The notes beneath the pieces were generated by a model. That model was given only the letters and a program-made list of their open reading frames with translations, had not been told where the DNA came from and did no database searches. The translations under genes and the position numbers were made by a program. Shown in pieces: positions 14,458 to 22,094 of a stretch of 36,985 bases of DNA. Position 1 is the stretch's first letter; each line of letters starts with the position of its first letter. Origin of the DNA: Sphaerisporangium melleum (GTDB taxonomy: Bacteria; Actinomycetota; Actinomycetes; Streptosporangiales; Streptosporangiaceae); assembly GCF_014646695.1 (NCBI RefSeq), contig NZ_BMNT01000003.1, positions 20,926-57,910 of the forward strand. Direction: 5' to 3'.

Positions 14458-14706
14458 TCAAAGTGCCAGGTCATCGAACTCGTCGTTCTTCACCCCCTGG
14501 ATGAAGGCCGCCATTTCCCCGCGGCTGTAAATCAGGGCGGGCCCGGAGGGATGCCGGGAGTTCCGGACGGCGACGCCACCGTCCGGGAGCGCGGCCAGCT
14601 CGACGCAGTTGCCGCTGGGGTTGCTGTACGCGCTCTTGCGCCAGCGCACCTCCGGGATCTCGGACGCGGCCATGCCGTTGGTGATTCCGTCCACCTGATC
14701 ACACAT
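14458..14706 (-). CDS. DUF397 protein of the second XRE system
   Basis: This is an 82-residue DUF397 protein with the standard core VRWRKSAYSNPSGNCVELAALPDGGVAVRNSRHPSGPALIYSRGEMAAFIQGVKNDEFDDLAL. The ATG at 14706 is used; an internal Met at codon 12 is an alternative because no strong ribosome binding site is seen for either. It precedes the XRE gene at 14319 on the same strand and is far more like typical DUF397 proteins than like the three tandem copies. A perfect palindrome lies about 100 bp upstream at 14810. Confidence 0.88.
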   Translation of the reverse strand: MCDQVDGITNGMAASEIPEVRWRKSAYSNPSGNCVELAALPDGGVAVRNSRHPSGPALIYSRGEMAAFIQGVKNDEFDDLAL

Positions 14707-14809
14707 CCCCGAAGCCGACGAACATTGACATCCTTGCCAAGAGGCCCGTGATCACACGAGAAGCCTCAGACAGGGTGGTTTCTCCTGCCGGTCAGCATAC
14801 CGATGTGCC

Positions 14810-14823
14810 GATGCACGTGCATC
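14810..14823. promoter_or_regulatory. 14-bp perfect palindrome GATGCACGTGCATC
   Basis: The palindrome is perfect and lies 6 bp upstream of a TTGCAT element, about 100 bp upstream of the reverse-strand DUF397 gene. It is a good candidate operator in a divergent control region. The binding protein is unknown; the XRE regulator at 13414-14319 is one possibility. Confidence 0.45.
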
Positions 14824-14828
14824 AGTAC

Positions 14829-14859
14829 TTGCATTCGCACACCCGAGAGTCGTGATAAT
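14829..14859 (+). promoter_or_regulatory. Candidate forward promoter, TTGCAT and GATAAT
   Basis: TTGCAT (14829-14834) and GATAAT (14854-14859) are spaced 19 bp apart, slightly long but tolerable. It points towards the possible small gene at 15004 and the methyltransferase gene, and sits directly beside the 14-bp palindrome. Confidence 0.35.
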
Positions 14860-15003
14860 GGTCATGTGGCGTAAACCCTCCGGCAATCCCCGCAAAACCT
14901 GCGGACCGGCCTGACCGCCGGCCGGCAGAACCGGTCCAGAAAGTGCACGAAAGGTGGCGAACTGGACGCCACCGCCGCACCGAACCGACCAGAGGAAGCC
15001 ACG

Positions 15004-15207
15004 ATGACCTGCCCGTTCCCACCACCTCGGCCCGGGCGAGCAGGCGTGTCCCCGCCGCCCGGACCGCTGCGGCCGGCCGCCGGAACGCGCGAGCGGAAGC
15101 AGCACCCCGGCTCCTCCCGCGCCCCGCGGTGCGGACGCCACTCCCACCAGCCCCTGGGCGCGGCGAGTCCCAAATGCGACCTGGCACGCGCCCGAAACAC
15201 GACCTAA
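15004..15207 (+). CDS. Possible small protein, unrecognised
   Basis: A 67-residue frame opens MTCPFPPPRPGRAGVSPPPG and is rich in Pro, Arg and Gly. Support comes only from a GAGGAA ribosome binding site 6 nt before the ATG and a plausible promoter 150 bp upstream. There is no family signature, and in DNA this GC-rich such frames arise by chance. Confidence 0.2.
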   Translation: MTCPFPPPRPGRAGVSPPPGPLRPAAGTRERKQHPGSSRAPRCGRHSHQPLGAASPKCDLARARNTT

Positions 15208-15253
15208 GCCAGCACTGTGGGGCTAACATCGGGATTCGGCGAGATGGGGAGTG

Positions 15254-16081
15254 ATGACGACGTTCAGCCGGATCGAGCCGCTCGGCTTCGACCCGACGAT
15301 TCCCAACGCGGCCCGCGTCTACGACTACTTCATGGGCGGCAAGGACAACTTCGCGGCCGACCGGGAGGCGGCGCGCAAGGCGCTGGAGCTTGCACCGGAA
15401 CTGCCGATGATGTGCCGCGAGGGCCGCAGGTTCCTCGACCGCGTCGTCCGCCACCTGGCCGCCCAGGGCATCCGCCAGTTCGTCGACGTCGGATGCGGGC
15501 TGCCCACCCAGGGCAACACCCACGAGATCGCGCAGGCCGCAGCGCCCGGCTCCCGGGTCGTGTACGTCGACAACGACCCGGTGGTGGTCGCGCACGCCCG
15601 GGCCCTGCTGGAGACCACGGAGAACACGGCGGTCATCAACGCGGACATGCGCACGCCGGAGCAGATCCTCGGCCATCCCCGCCTCAAGGAGTTGATCGAC
15701 CTCGACCGGCCGGTCGCCGTCCTGCTGCTCTTCATGCTCGACCGGATCCCCGAGGACGATCTGGCGGCGGGCATCGTGCGCTGTTTCCGCGACGCCGTCG
15801 TTCCGGGCAGCCACCTGGCGATCGGGCACAGCGTCTCCGATCTGCGGCCCGAGGCCACCGCCGGGCTCGCCGACCTGTTCCAGACCAACGGCATGATCAG
15901 CGGGCACCGCCACCGCGCCCAGCAGCGCACCAAGGCCGATGTGGAGCGCCTCTTCGAGGGCCTGTCGATCGTCGAGCCCGGCGTGGTCTACGTCCCGTTC
16001 TGGCGACCCGACCACCCCGGGGAGACCACCGGCGCCACCCGGATCTGGACGGTCGGCGGCATCGGCCGCAAGGACGGCTGA
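15254..16081 (+). CDS. SAM-dependent methyltransferase, DUF574 family
   Basis: The protein is 275 residues from the ATG at 15254; a GTG one codon earlier is possible. It shows the DUF574 pattern: ARVYDYFMGGKDNFAADREAA near residues 20-40, FVDVGCGLPTQGNTHE (SAM-binding) at 76-91, VVYVDNDPVVVAHARALL, and FMLDRIPEDD. These actinobacterial enzymes are numerous paralogues of unknown substrate. GGGGAG sits very close to the start. A second DUF574 gene lies at 27165-27962. No operon partner is obvious; the MFS pump 142 nt downstream could be co-transcribed. Confidence 0.92.
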   Translation: MTTFSRIEPLGFDPTIPNAARVYDYFMGGKDNFAADREAARKALELAPELPMMCREGRRFLDRVVRHLAAQGIRQFVDVGCGLPTQGNTHEIAQAAAPGSRVVYVDNDPVVVAHARALLETTENTAVINADMRTPEQILGHPRLKELIDLDRPVAVLLLFMLDRIPEDDLAAGIVRCFRDAVVPGSHLAIGHSVSDLRPEATAGLADLFQTNGMISGHRHRAQQRTKADVERLFEGLSIVEPGVVYVPFWRPDHPGETTGATRIWTVGGIGRKDG

Positions 16082-16223
16082 GCGCCGCCGGGGGCGGAGC
16101 GGGCCGGGCGGGTCCGGAGCGTACCGTGTGAGGTACGGCACCGTCGCGCTCGGAGGTGACCGGAGGGGCGCCACGGCGGTGCCGGGCGACCGGCCGTCCC
16201 GTCCCGCCGCCCAGGGAGGCGCC

Positions 16224-17444
16224 ATGTCCGCGACCAGCACCGTCACCGCCCCCGCGCCGAGAGCACCGTCCCGTTCTCCGGCCGCCGTGCTCGGCCTGCT
16301 GGCGGCCCTGGTCCCGCTGGGCGGCGACATGTACCTGCCCGGGCTGGCGCCGCTCGCGCGCGACCTTCGCACCGGCGTCCTCGGCGCCCAGCTCACCCTG
16401 TCGGCCTTCTTCCTCGGCGTGGCGGCCGGCCACTTCGTGCTCGGCCGGCTGTCGGACCGTTACGGCCGCCGTGGCCCGCTGCTGACCTGCCTGGCGGTGT
16501 CCGCGCTGGCGGCAGCGGCGTGCGCGCTGGCGCCGCACGTCGCCGCGCTGGCCGGGGCGCGGTTCGTCCAAGGGCTCGCCGGGGCGGCGGGCGTGGTGAT
16601 CGGGCGGGCCGTGGTCTCCGATCTGGCCCGGGGAAGGCGCTCGGCCCGCGCGTTCTCGGCCATGATGTGGACGATCGCCGCCGCGCCGATCGCGGCCCCG
16701 GTGCTCGGCGGCGTCCTGATCGCCGCGGCGGGGTGGCGTGCGGTGTTCGCGGCGCTCGCCGTCCTGGGGCTGCTCGCGTTCCTCGCGGCGCTGATCGCCC
16801 TGCCCGAGACGCTGCCGCTGCACGCCAGGACGGTGACCTTCCTTCCCGGGCCGACCGGAAGGTCGCTGCTGCGCGACCGCGACCAGGTGGCCCCGGCCGT
16901 GGCGTTCGCGCTGGGGTTCGGCGCGCTCGCGGCCTACCTGGCCGCGGCGCCGTTCTTCCTGCGCGACCTGCTCGGCCCGCACATCGCCCCGGTCGCGGCG
17001 ACGCTGACGCTGAACGCGCTGGCCCTGGTGCTGGTCGCGGCGGCGGGCGCGCGCCTCGCCTACCGCTTTCCCCCGCTGTGGCCGGCCCGCGCGGGTCTGG
17101 CCGTCCTGCTCGTCTGCGCCGGCCTGCTCGGCGCCGCGGCGGCGACCGGAGGGCTGAACGCGGGTGTCTGCCTGCCGTTGCTGCTCCTCGCCGTGGCGTC
17201 CCTGGGGCTGGTGCTGGGCGACACCTCGGCCGTCGCGCTGGCCCGGGCGCCTCGCGCGGCCGGCGTCGCCGCGGCCCTGATGGCGTCCCTGCAGTTCGTC
17301 ATCGGCGCGGCCACCGCGCCGCTGGCCGGGTTGGGCGGGGCGCGTGCCGTGCTGCCGGCCGCCGCGGTCATGGGGGCCTGCGCCGTGCTCGGCCTGCTGG
17401 CGCTGACCGCGGCCGAGCCGCACGCGGGGCGGGACCATCCGTGA
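16224..17444 (+). CDS. Bcr/CflA-type multidrug efflux MFS transporter
   Basis: This is a 406-residue, 12-segment membrane protein. Near the start AALVPLGGDMYLPGLAPLARDL matches the Bcr/CflA entry motif (normally the ST/ID-MYLP block). GRLSDRYGRRGPLL is the cytoplasmic MFS loop A motif, and ARFVQGLAGAAGVVIGRAVVSDL is the family's helix-4 signature. The ATG at 16224 follows GGGAGG by 4 nt. Bcr/CflA proteins export drugs by proton antiport; no substrate is predicted. A hairpin with one bulge follows its stop codon. Confidence 0.9.
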   Translation: MSATSTVTAPAPRAPSRSPAAVLGLLAALVPLGGDMYLPGLAPLARDLRTGVLGAQLTLSAFFLGVAAGHFVLGRLSDRYGRRGPLLTCLAVSALAAAACALAPHVAALAGARFVQGLAGAAGVVIGRAVVSDLARGRRSARAFSAMMWTIAAAPIAAPVLGGVLIAAAGWRAVFAALAVLGLLAFLAALIALPETLPLHARTVTFLPGPTGRSLLRDRDQVAPAVAFALGFGALAAYLAAAPFFLRDLLGPHIAPVAATLTLNALALVLVAAAGARLAYRFPPLWPARAGLAVLLVCAGLLGAAAATGGLNAGVCLPLLLLAVASLGLVLGDTSAVALARAPRAAGVAAALMASLQFVIGAATAPLAGLGGARAVLPAAAVMGACAVLGLLALTAAEPHAGRDHP

Positions 17445-17451
17445 CAGCGCG

Positions 17452-17472
17452 ATCCTTCCCTCAAGGGAGGAT
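17452..17472 (+). terminator. Hairpin after the Bcr/CflA-type gene
   Basis: ATCCTTCCCT and AGGGAGGAT pair around a 2-nt loop with one bulged T, a few bases after the stop codon. There is no T-run. Confidence 0.35.
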
Positions 17473-17579
17473 TCGGTCCACTGCCCGGACGGCGGCTCTT
17501 GCGATCAAACCGCTGTGACGCCCACACTCTAAGCGGGCGGCGCCCTCATGACAGGGCGCGCACGCTGGAGGTGGTCCTC

Positions 17580-18140
17580 GTGATCGAAGGCTTCAGCACT
17601 CGGGAGACCTGGCCGTTCGAATGCCCTCGCTGCCTGGCGGTGTGGGAGGACGAGTACGTCGTCCGGCATCTCACCGACAGCCATGGCAACGACGCCGACG
17701 TGTGGTTCCGCGCCGAGCTCCTGGTCCAGCCACCGTGGTCGGGCACCCGCTGCCCCGCCTGCGGCGACACCGGCGTGAAGAGCTTCCCGCGCGGCTATCT
17801 GGCCCGACATCCCGAGCTGCGCCGCGCCACACCAGGCCGTCCCGCCGGACCGGCCGCGGGCGGCCGCACCCCGCGGGAGGTGCCGGAAGTCCGGCCACCA
17901 GCCCCCGTCCCGGCCGGCGCGGCACCGCACCCCGCCCCCGGCGACACGCCGCTCGGCGGTCCCGCCTCCAGGGCCGGAGCGGCCACGGGCGGGCGAGCGT
18001 GGCCGGCGGCCCTCGCCCGGTGGCCGCTCGGCGCCCGGGCCCACCTGTCCGCCACTTCCCTGCTGATCGGGCTGTCGTTCCTGCTCCTCGCGGGCCTCGG
18101 GGCCCTGGAGGTGCTGCGGGTCACCCACCACCCGCACTGA
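17580..18140 (+). CDS. Zinc-knuckle protein with C-terminal membrane anchor, function unknown
   Basis: The protein is 186 residues from the GTG at 17580, with GGAGG 8 nt upstream. It opens VIEGFSTRETWPFECPRC. Cys15 and Cys18, followed by His30 and His35, form a CPRC-x11-H-x4-H arrangement, and a second CPAC pair lies at 58-61. A low-complexity Pro/Ala/Arg-rich linker (about 75-145) leads to one transmembrane helix near residues 156-178 and a short tail ending HHPH. I recognise no named family. The layout suggests a cytoplasmic zinc-binding head tethered to the membrane. It stands alone downstream of the MFS gene. Confidence 0.7.
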   Translation: MIEGFSTRETWPFECPRCLAVWEDEYVVRHLTDSHGNDADVWFRAELLVQPPWSGTRCPACGDTGVKSFPRGYLARHPELRRATPGRPAGPAAGGRTPREVPEVRPPAPVPAGAAPHPAPGDTPLGGPASRAGAATGGRAWPAALARWPLGARAHLSATSLLIGLSFLLLAGLGALEVLRVTHHPH

Positions 18141-18161
18141 AGGCACGCCCGGCGCCGCCGC

Positions 18162-18184
18162 CCGGCGAAAAAAAATATCGCCGG
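18162..18184. terminator. Inverted repeat CCGGCGA/TCGCCGG with A-rich loop
   Basis: Perfect 7-bp arms flank a 9-nt A/T loop, 21 nt after the zinc-knuckle gene. It could act as a terminator for that gene. The A/T-only loop is striking in DNA this GC-rich. Confidence 0.35.
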
Positions 18185-18365
18185 TGCGGTCCGCGCAACT
18201 GTCAGCAGCGGGGACATTCCCAGGCCGTCCGCCCGGCCTGACGCCCCCGTCATGATCTCGAATGATTACGGACCGTTGGTACTCTTCTCAGGATCGAGTC
18301 CAAATTTGTCACTGATGTCACGGGAGCTGGACCCGCCTCCCGCCACGCGTCGCGGCGAATCCGAC

Positions 18366-18393
18366 TTAACTTTCGCCTCATACCCCGTAAAAT
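18366..18393 (+). promoter_or_regulatory. Promoter for a probable leaderless CbiX-like transcript
   Basis: TTAACT (18366-18371) and TAAAAT (18388-18393) are 16 bp apart. The GTG at 18402 lies 8 nt beyond the -10, so transcription would begin at or just before the start codon. This agrees with the absence of a Shine-Dalgarno sequence and supports the GTG start over longer alternatives. Confidence 0.5.
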
Positions 18394-18401
18394 CCGCCGA
18401 T

Positions 18402-19244
18402 GTGAACGATGGTCATCAGCCTCCACAGGAGCTTCCGGTCCGGGAACGCTCGTTCCGGACCAGCTCCGGCCGGCACCGGCGGCCCGTCCCCGCGCATCTG
18501 CCTCCGGACGCGCCGGCGCTCGTGCTCGCCGCCCCCGGCGCCGGCGGCGACGTCCCCGCGGCGGTCAAGACCATCGTCGGCGTGGACCATCCCCATCTCG
18601 ACGTGCGCCTCGTCCACCTCGGCGACGGCAAGACGAGCCTGGCGGAGACGCTCACCGAGTGCGCCGCCGACCGTCCGAAGGAGTCGCCCGCCGCGATCGT
18701 CGTCCCGCTGGTCACCGGACCGCACCAGCAGGTGTACCGCGCGATCAGGGAGGCCGTCGCCGAGAGCGACGTCCTGACGACCATCGCCGACCCGCTCGGG
18801 CCGCACCCGCTGCTGGCCGAGGCACTGCACGTGAAGCTGGCCGACAGCGGCCTCGCCCGCGCCGACCGCATGCGCCTGTTCAACATCGCGGCACCGGTGG
18901 ACGGCATCATCGTCGGCACGGTGGGCGGCCAGGAGGCCGTGCGCGCGGCCGACGCCACCGTCGTGCTGCTGGCCGCCCGGCTCACGCTCCCGGTCGTCGC
19001 GGCCTCGCTCGACGCCCAGCCGGGGGTCGGCGACGCCGCGCAGCGGCTGCGCAACATCGGCGCCTCACGGCTCGCGCTCGCCCCGTTCCTCATCGGGCCC
19101 GAGATCGACACCGGCAAGATCACGGCGGCGGCCGAGTCGGTCGGCGCGGGGTGCGCCGAGCCACTGGGCGCGCACAGCGCGGTGGCCCAGCTCGTCGCGC
19201 TGAGCTACGGAAGCTCGCTCACCGGCATCGACGACCAGGCCTGA
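18402..19244 (+). CDS. CbiX/sirohydrochlorin-chelatase-like protein lacking the usual His motif
   Basis: The protein is 280 residues from the GTG at 18402, chosen because of the promoter just upstream. The architecture is the two-lobed chelatase fold seen in actinobacterial CbiX-like proteins: PALVLAAPGAGGD at the first strand, VPLVTGPHQQVYRAI, TIADPLGPHPLLAEAL, then RLRNIGASRLALAPFLIGPE and EPLGAHSAVAQLVAL. In true chelatases the first strand ends in a metal-binding His (the HGSR motif); here it reads AAPGAG, so that ligand is missing. Metal insertion is therefore doubtful. No cobalamin or sirohaem gene is nearby. It is convergent with the GCS2-family gene. Confidence 0.75.
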   Translation: MNDGHQPPQELPVRERSFRTSSGRHRRPVPAHLPPDAPALVLAAPGAGGDVPAAVKTIVGVDHPHLDVRLVHLGDGKTSLAETLTECAADRPKESPAAIVVPLVTGPHQQVYRAIREAVAESDVLTTIADPLGPHPLLAEALHVKLADSGLARADRMRLFNIAAPVDGIIVGTVGGQEAVRAADATVVLLAARLTLPVVAASLDAQPGVGDAAQRLRNIGASRLALAPFLIGPEIDTGKITAAAESVGAGCAEPLGAHSAVAQLVALSYGSSLTGIDDQA

Positions 19245-19260
19245 CCGGGCGGCCCGGTCA
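19242..19260. terminator. Hairpin overlapping the CbiX-like stop codon
   Basis: TGACCGGG and CCCGGTCA pair perfectly over 8 bp around CGG, beginning at the stop codon itself. It fills most of the 26-nt gap between two converging genes and probably stops both transcripts. Confidence 0.55.
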
Positions 19261-19270
19261 GGCGGAGGGG

Positions 19271-20728
19271 TCACGGGCAGGGCCAGGTGTGCACCGGGTC
19301 GCCGGCGAAGGCCAGTTCGCGGTAGCGGGCCAGCATGGCGGCGCGGGCGCCCGGCCCGTCCTCCAGCGCGGCCAGCGCCTCCCGCTGCCAGACCGCCCCG
19401 GTGCGGCGCAGCCGCACGCGCTCGGCGATGACCTCCAGGTGACGGTCGGCCTCGTCGGCCGCCACTCCGGCCGACAGCAGCCCGTCGCGGGCCACCGGCA
19501 GCAGATCGGCGACCAGCCGGCCGGCCGGCGCGGTCGCCTCGCGCCCCGGCCAGGCCAGCTCGGCGTCCAGCCCGTTCTGCGCGGCCCGGTAGAAGTTGCG
19601 GTAGGCGTCGGCGAACGCGAAGCCCTCGATCCAGGACGGCTCGGCGGTCAGCGCCTTGACCAGGCCGATCAGGAACGCCGCGCCGGCCGCCATGTCGGCG
19701 CACGTCGGCCCGGCCGGCAGCGCGCGCAGCTCGACCCGCAGGTGCCCGCCGTCCCCGGGGTCGTACACCGGCCGGTTCCACTGCCACACCGTCCCCTGGT
19801 GCAGCCGCAGCTCGGCCAGCCGCGGGACGCCGCCGTCGCGGATCGCCTCCAGCGGGTCCTCCTCGTCCATCACGGGCAGCACCGGCTCGTAGTCGCGGAC
19901 GCAGCGCTCGAACAGCTCCCCGGCGCCGCTCTCCACCCATCCGGACCCGAAGCTCACCCGGCCGTCCACCCGCCAGGGCCGCTCGGGGTCGCGGTCGTCG
20001 GCGGACGCCTCGAACAGCGCGATGCGGGTCTCCTCCCACAGGTCGCGGCCCAGGAAGGCGGGCGAGTTGCCGCTCACCGCCAGCACCGGCCCGATGGCGA
20101 GCTGGGCGGCGTTGTAGACGCGGGCGAAGGACTCGGGCGGGGTGCGCAGGTGGATCTGCCAGGAGGTGTTGGCGCTCTCCAGGACGACGTCCTCGACCTC
20201 CAGCTCAAGGCGCTCGGTGCCGCGGATGCGCACCCGGAACGGTTCGGCGCGCACCCTGCGGATGCCGCGGCTGAGCGCCCGGTAGCGGGTCTCGTCGCTC
20301 ATGGCGTCCCGGGTGAAGTCGAACTCGGTGAGGGTGGGCAGGATGCCGATCGGCACCACCCGGCCGCCGTGCGCCCCGGCCGCCCGGTCGACCAGCTCCA
20401 TCACGCGCCGTGCCTCGCCGGCCAGGGCGCTGAACGGCCGCCCGGCCAGCGGCGCGGGGGTCAGGTTGACCTCCAGGTTGAAGGCGCCGAGCTCCAGCAC
20501 CACCCGCTCGTCGGCGGCGGCGTCGCGCACCTGCTTGTTGCGCAGCAGCGGCCGGCCGTCCTCGTCGATGAGGAACAGCTCCAGCTCGGCGCCGAGGGTG
20601 GCGGGACCGGCGCCGAAGCCCGGTCTGGCCAGCAGCTCGCGCAGCGCGATCAGTGAGTCTTTCAGGCGCTCCCCGAATCGCCCGTACTCGGCCTCGGAGA
20701 AGCGCTCCTTGGCCACTTCCTGTCCCAT
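19271..20728 (-). CDS. Glutamate-cysteine ligase (GCS2/YbdK-type) family protein
   Basis: The protein is 485 residues from the ATG at 20728, with GGGGGA 8 nt upstream; longer in-frame starts are rejected. Family marks include GAELELFLIDEDGRPLLRN (residues ~45-63), ELGAFNLEVNLTPAPLAG, ESANTSWQIHLRT, SFGSGWVESG and HLRVELRALPAGPT. GCS2 enzymes form gamma-glutamyl or other carboxylate-amine bonds with ATP, and characterised members make gamma-glutamylcysteine. This ~480-residue actinobacterial branch is usually uncharacterised. No glutathione, ergothioneine or mycothiol partner is in the window. It is divergent from the unrecognised gene at 20922. Confidence 0.85.
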   Translation of the reverse strand: MGQEVAKERFSEAEYGRFGERLKDSLIALRELLARPGFGAGPATLGAELELFLIDEDGRPLLRNKQVRDAAADERVVLELGAFNLEVNLTPAPLAGRPFSALAGEARRVMELVDRAAGAHGGRVVPIGILPTLTEFDFTRDAMSDETRYRALSRGIRRVRAEPFRVRIRGTERLELEVEDVVLESANTSWQIHLRTPPESFARVYNAAQLAIGPVLAVSGNSPAFLGRDLWEETRIALFEASADDRDPERPWRVDGRVSFGSGWVESGAGELFERCVRDYEPVLPVMDEEDPLEAIRDGGVPRLAELRLHQGTVWQWNRPVYDPGDGGHLRVELRALPAGPTCADMAAGAAFLIGLVKALTAEPSWIEGFAFADAYRNFYRAAQNGLDAELAWPGREATAPAGRLVADLLPVARDGLLSAGVAADEADRHLEVIAERVRLRRTGAVWQREALAALEDGPGARAAMLARYRELAFAGDPVHTWPCP

Positions 20729-20921
20729 CGTGTCGTCCCCCTGCTCAAGGCCTGCCGCTCTCACCCCCTCCCTGTCCAGGAAGCGGGCTTTCATGCCTGC
20801 CGATGAGGCGCTCGCGCGGGAAGCCGGGGCCGCGCGAGCCATTGACGCGGCACAGCCGAGTCGGTATGCCTGGACAACGCCATTTGTGGGGCGAGGGGCC
20901 CCTTGTGGGGAGGCGATGGCC

Positions 20922-22043
20922 ATGCGCGTGCTCGTGCACGCCTACCCGTGGGACGTGATCGGGGATCCCCTGTTCACGGCCCGGGTGCAGACGCTGGGCG
21001 CCGAAGGGGTGAACCTCGCTGCCGCTTACCACACGGTCCGGGCGGCGACCCCCTGGCATCCGGAGCGGGCGTACATGGACGCGCGGCACAGCGCGCTCTA
21101 CCGGCCGGTCCGCGAGGAGGCGTGGCGGGGCAGGCGGCTGGTGCCCGCGGCGCCCGCCTGGATGGAGGACGCGGACGCGTTCGGCACGGCCGCGCGCGCC
21201 CTGGCCGGCGCCGGGGTGCCGGTGACGGCGTGGATCGTGCTGACGCACGCCTCGCGGCTGGGCGAGGCGCACCCGGACGTGAGCGTGGTCAACTGCTTCG
21301 GCGAGCACTACCCGTGGGCGCTGTGCCCCTCCCGCGCCGAGGTGCGCGAGTACGCCGCCACGCTGGCCGCCGAGGCCGTGCGCGACCTGCCGCTGGCGGG
21401 AGCGCTGCTGGAGGCCTGCGGGCAGCTCGGCGCCGACCACGGCGGCCACCACGACAAGACCGACGGCGCCTACGACGCCCGGGCGCGGCGCATGCTGTCG
21501 GTGTGCTGCTGTGCCGCCTGCCGGGACGGCTGGGAGGCCGGCGGCGCCGACCCCGGGCGCACGGTGCGCGACCTGCGCGCCGCGGTGCGCTCGCGCGAGC
21601 ACGACCTGGACGCCGAGACCGCGGCGACGATCCTCGCCGTGCGGCACCAGGCGGCCGACGAGCTGCGCCACCAGGTGGTCGCGGCGCTGCCCACCGGGCT
21701 GCGGGTCGCGTTGCACGCCTCCCCCGACCCGTGGGCCACCGGCGCCAACCCCGGCCTGCGCCCGCCGGCCGGCAAGGACGTCGACGCCGTTATCGTGCAG
21801 TGCTGGCCCACCGGGCAGGAGTCGGCCGACCGGCTTCGGGTCGCCCGGCGCATGCTGCCCGAGCAGGTCGCTCTCGGGGCGTACGTGACCGTGCTGCCGC
21901 CGGTGCGGCAGGAGGACCTCGTGCCGCATGTGCGGCGCCTGGCGGAGGCGGGCGCCGAGGAGATCCACCTCTACCACGCGGGGCTGGCCGGGCCCGCCCG
22001 GCACGGTCTGCTCGCGGACGCCGCCCTCGCCGCCGCCCGGTGA
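20922..22043 (+). CDS. Unrecognised conserved-looking protein upstream of the dehydratase
   Basis: The protein is 373 residues from the ATG at 20922, preferred over the ATG at 20916 because GGGGAGG lies 8 nt upstream. I cannot name the family. The chain begins MRVLVHAYPWDVIGDP and alternates strand-like and helix-like segments, as in a TIM barrel. It has distinctive blocks: AAAYHTVRAATPWHPERAYMDARHSALYRPV, VTAWIVLTHASRLG, FGEHYPWALCPSRAEVREY, LEACGQLGADHGGHHDKTDGAY and MLSVCCCAACRDGW. The clustered His and Cys residues could bind metal. No signal peptide is seen. Located 51 nt before the dehydratase, it probably belongs to the same sugar-acid pathway, perhaps as a hydrolase or isomerase, but that is only inference. 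Confidence 0.7.
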   Translation: MRVLVHAYPWDVIGDPLFTARVQTLGAEGVNLAAAYHTVRAATPWHPERAYMDARHSALYRPVREEAWRGRRLVPAAPAWMEDADAFGTAARALAGAGVPVTAWIVLTHASRLGEAHPDVSVVNCFGEHYPWALCPSRAEVREYAATLAAEAVRDLPLAGALLEACGQLGADHGGHHDKTDGAYDARARRMLSVCCCAACRDGWEAGGADPGRTVRDLRAAVRSREHDLDAETAATILAVRHQAADELRHQVVAALPTGLRVALHASPDPWATGANPGLRPPAGKDVDAVIVQCWPTGQESADRLRVARRMLPEQVALGAYVTVLPPVRQEDLVPHVRRLAEAGAEEIHLYHAGLAGPARHGLLADAALAAAR

Positions 22044-22059
22044 TCCGTCCTCCGCTCCC

Positions 22060-22083
22060 GATATCGTGATATATCAGGATATC
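22060..22083. promoter_or_regulatory. 24-bp palindrome upstream of the dehydratase, candidate GntR operator
   Basis: TGATATATCA (22067-22076) is a perfect 10-bp palindrome flanked symmetrically by GATATC on each side, one base away. The whole 24 bp is palindromic except for those two single bases. It ends at the ribosome binding site of the dehydratase gene, so a bound repressor would block expression. A near-identical core occurs upstream of the DHDPS-family gene at 27073, making the GntR-family protein at 23911 the likely binder. Confidence 0.65.
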
Positions 22084-22094
22084 GAGGAGGACTC

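Larger units (their letters stand above)
14707..15250. other. Intergenic region between DUF397 and DUF574 genes
   Basis: The 544-bp gap holds a 14-bp perfect palindrome (14810-14823), a plausible forward promoter (14829-14859), and a possible small gene at 15004-15207. A TAACAT -10-like element at 15224-15229 could serve the methyltransferase gene. I see no larger gene that I can support. Confidence 0.5.

Noticed and set aside
9005-14706. Whole XRE/DUF397 island as a mobile element
   Set aside because: No integrase, transposase, terminal repeats or tRNA target was found; the modest drop in GC content alone is not enough.
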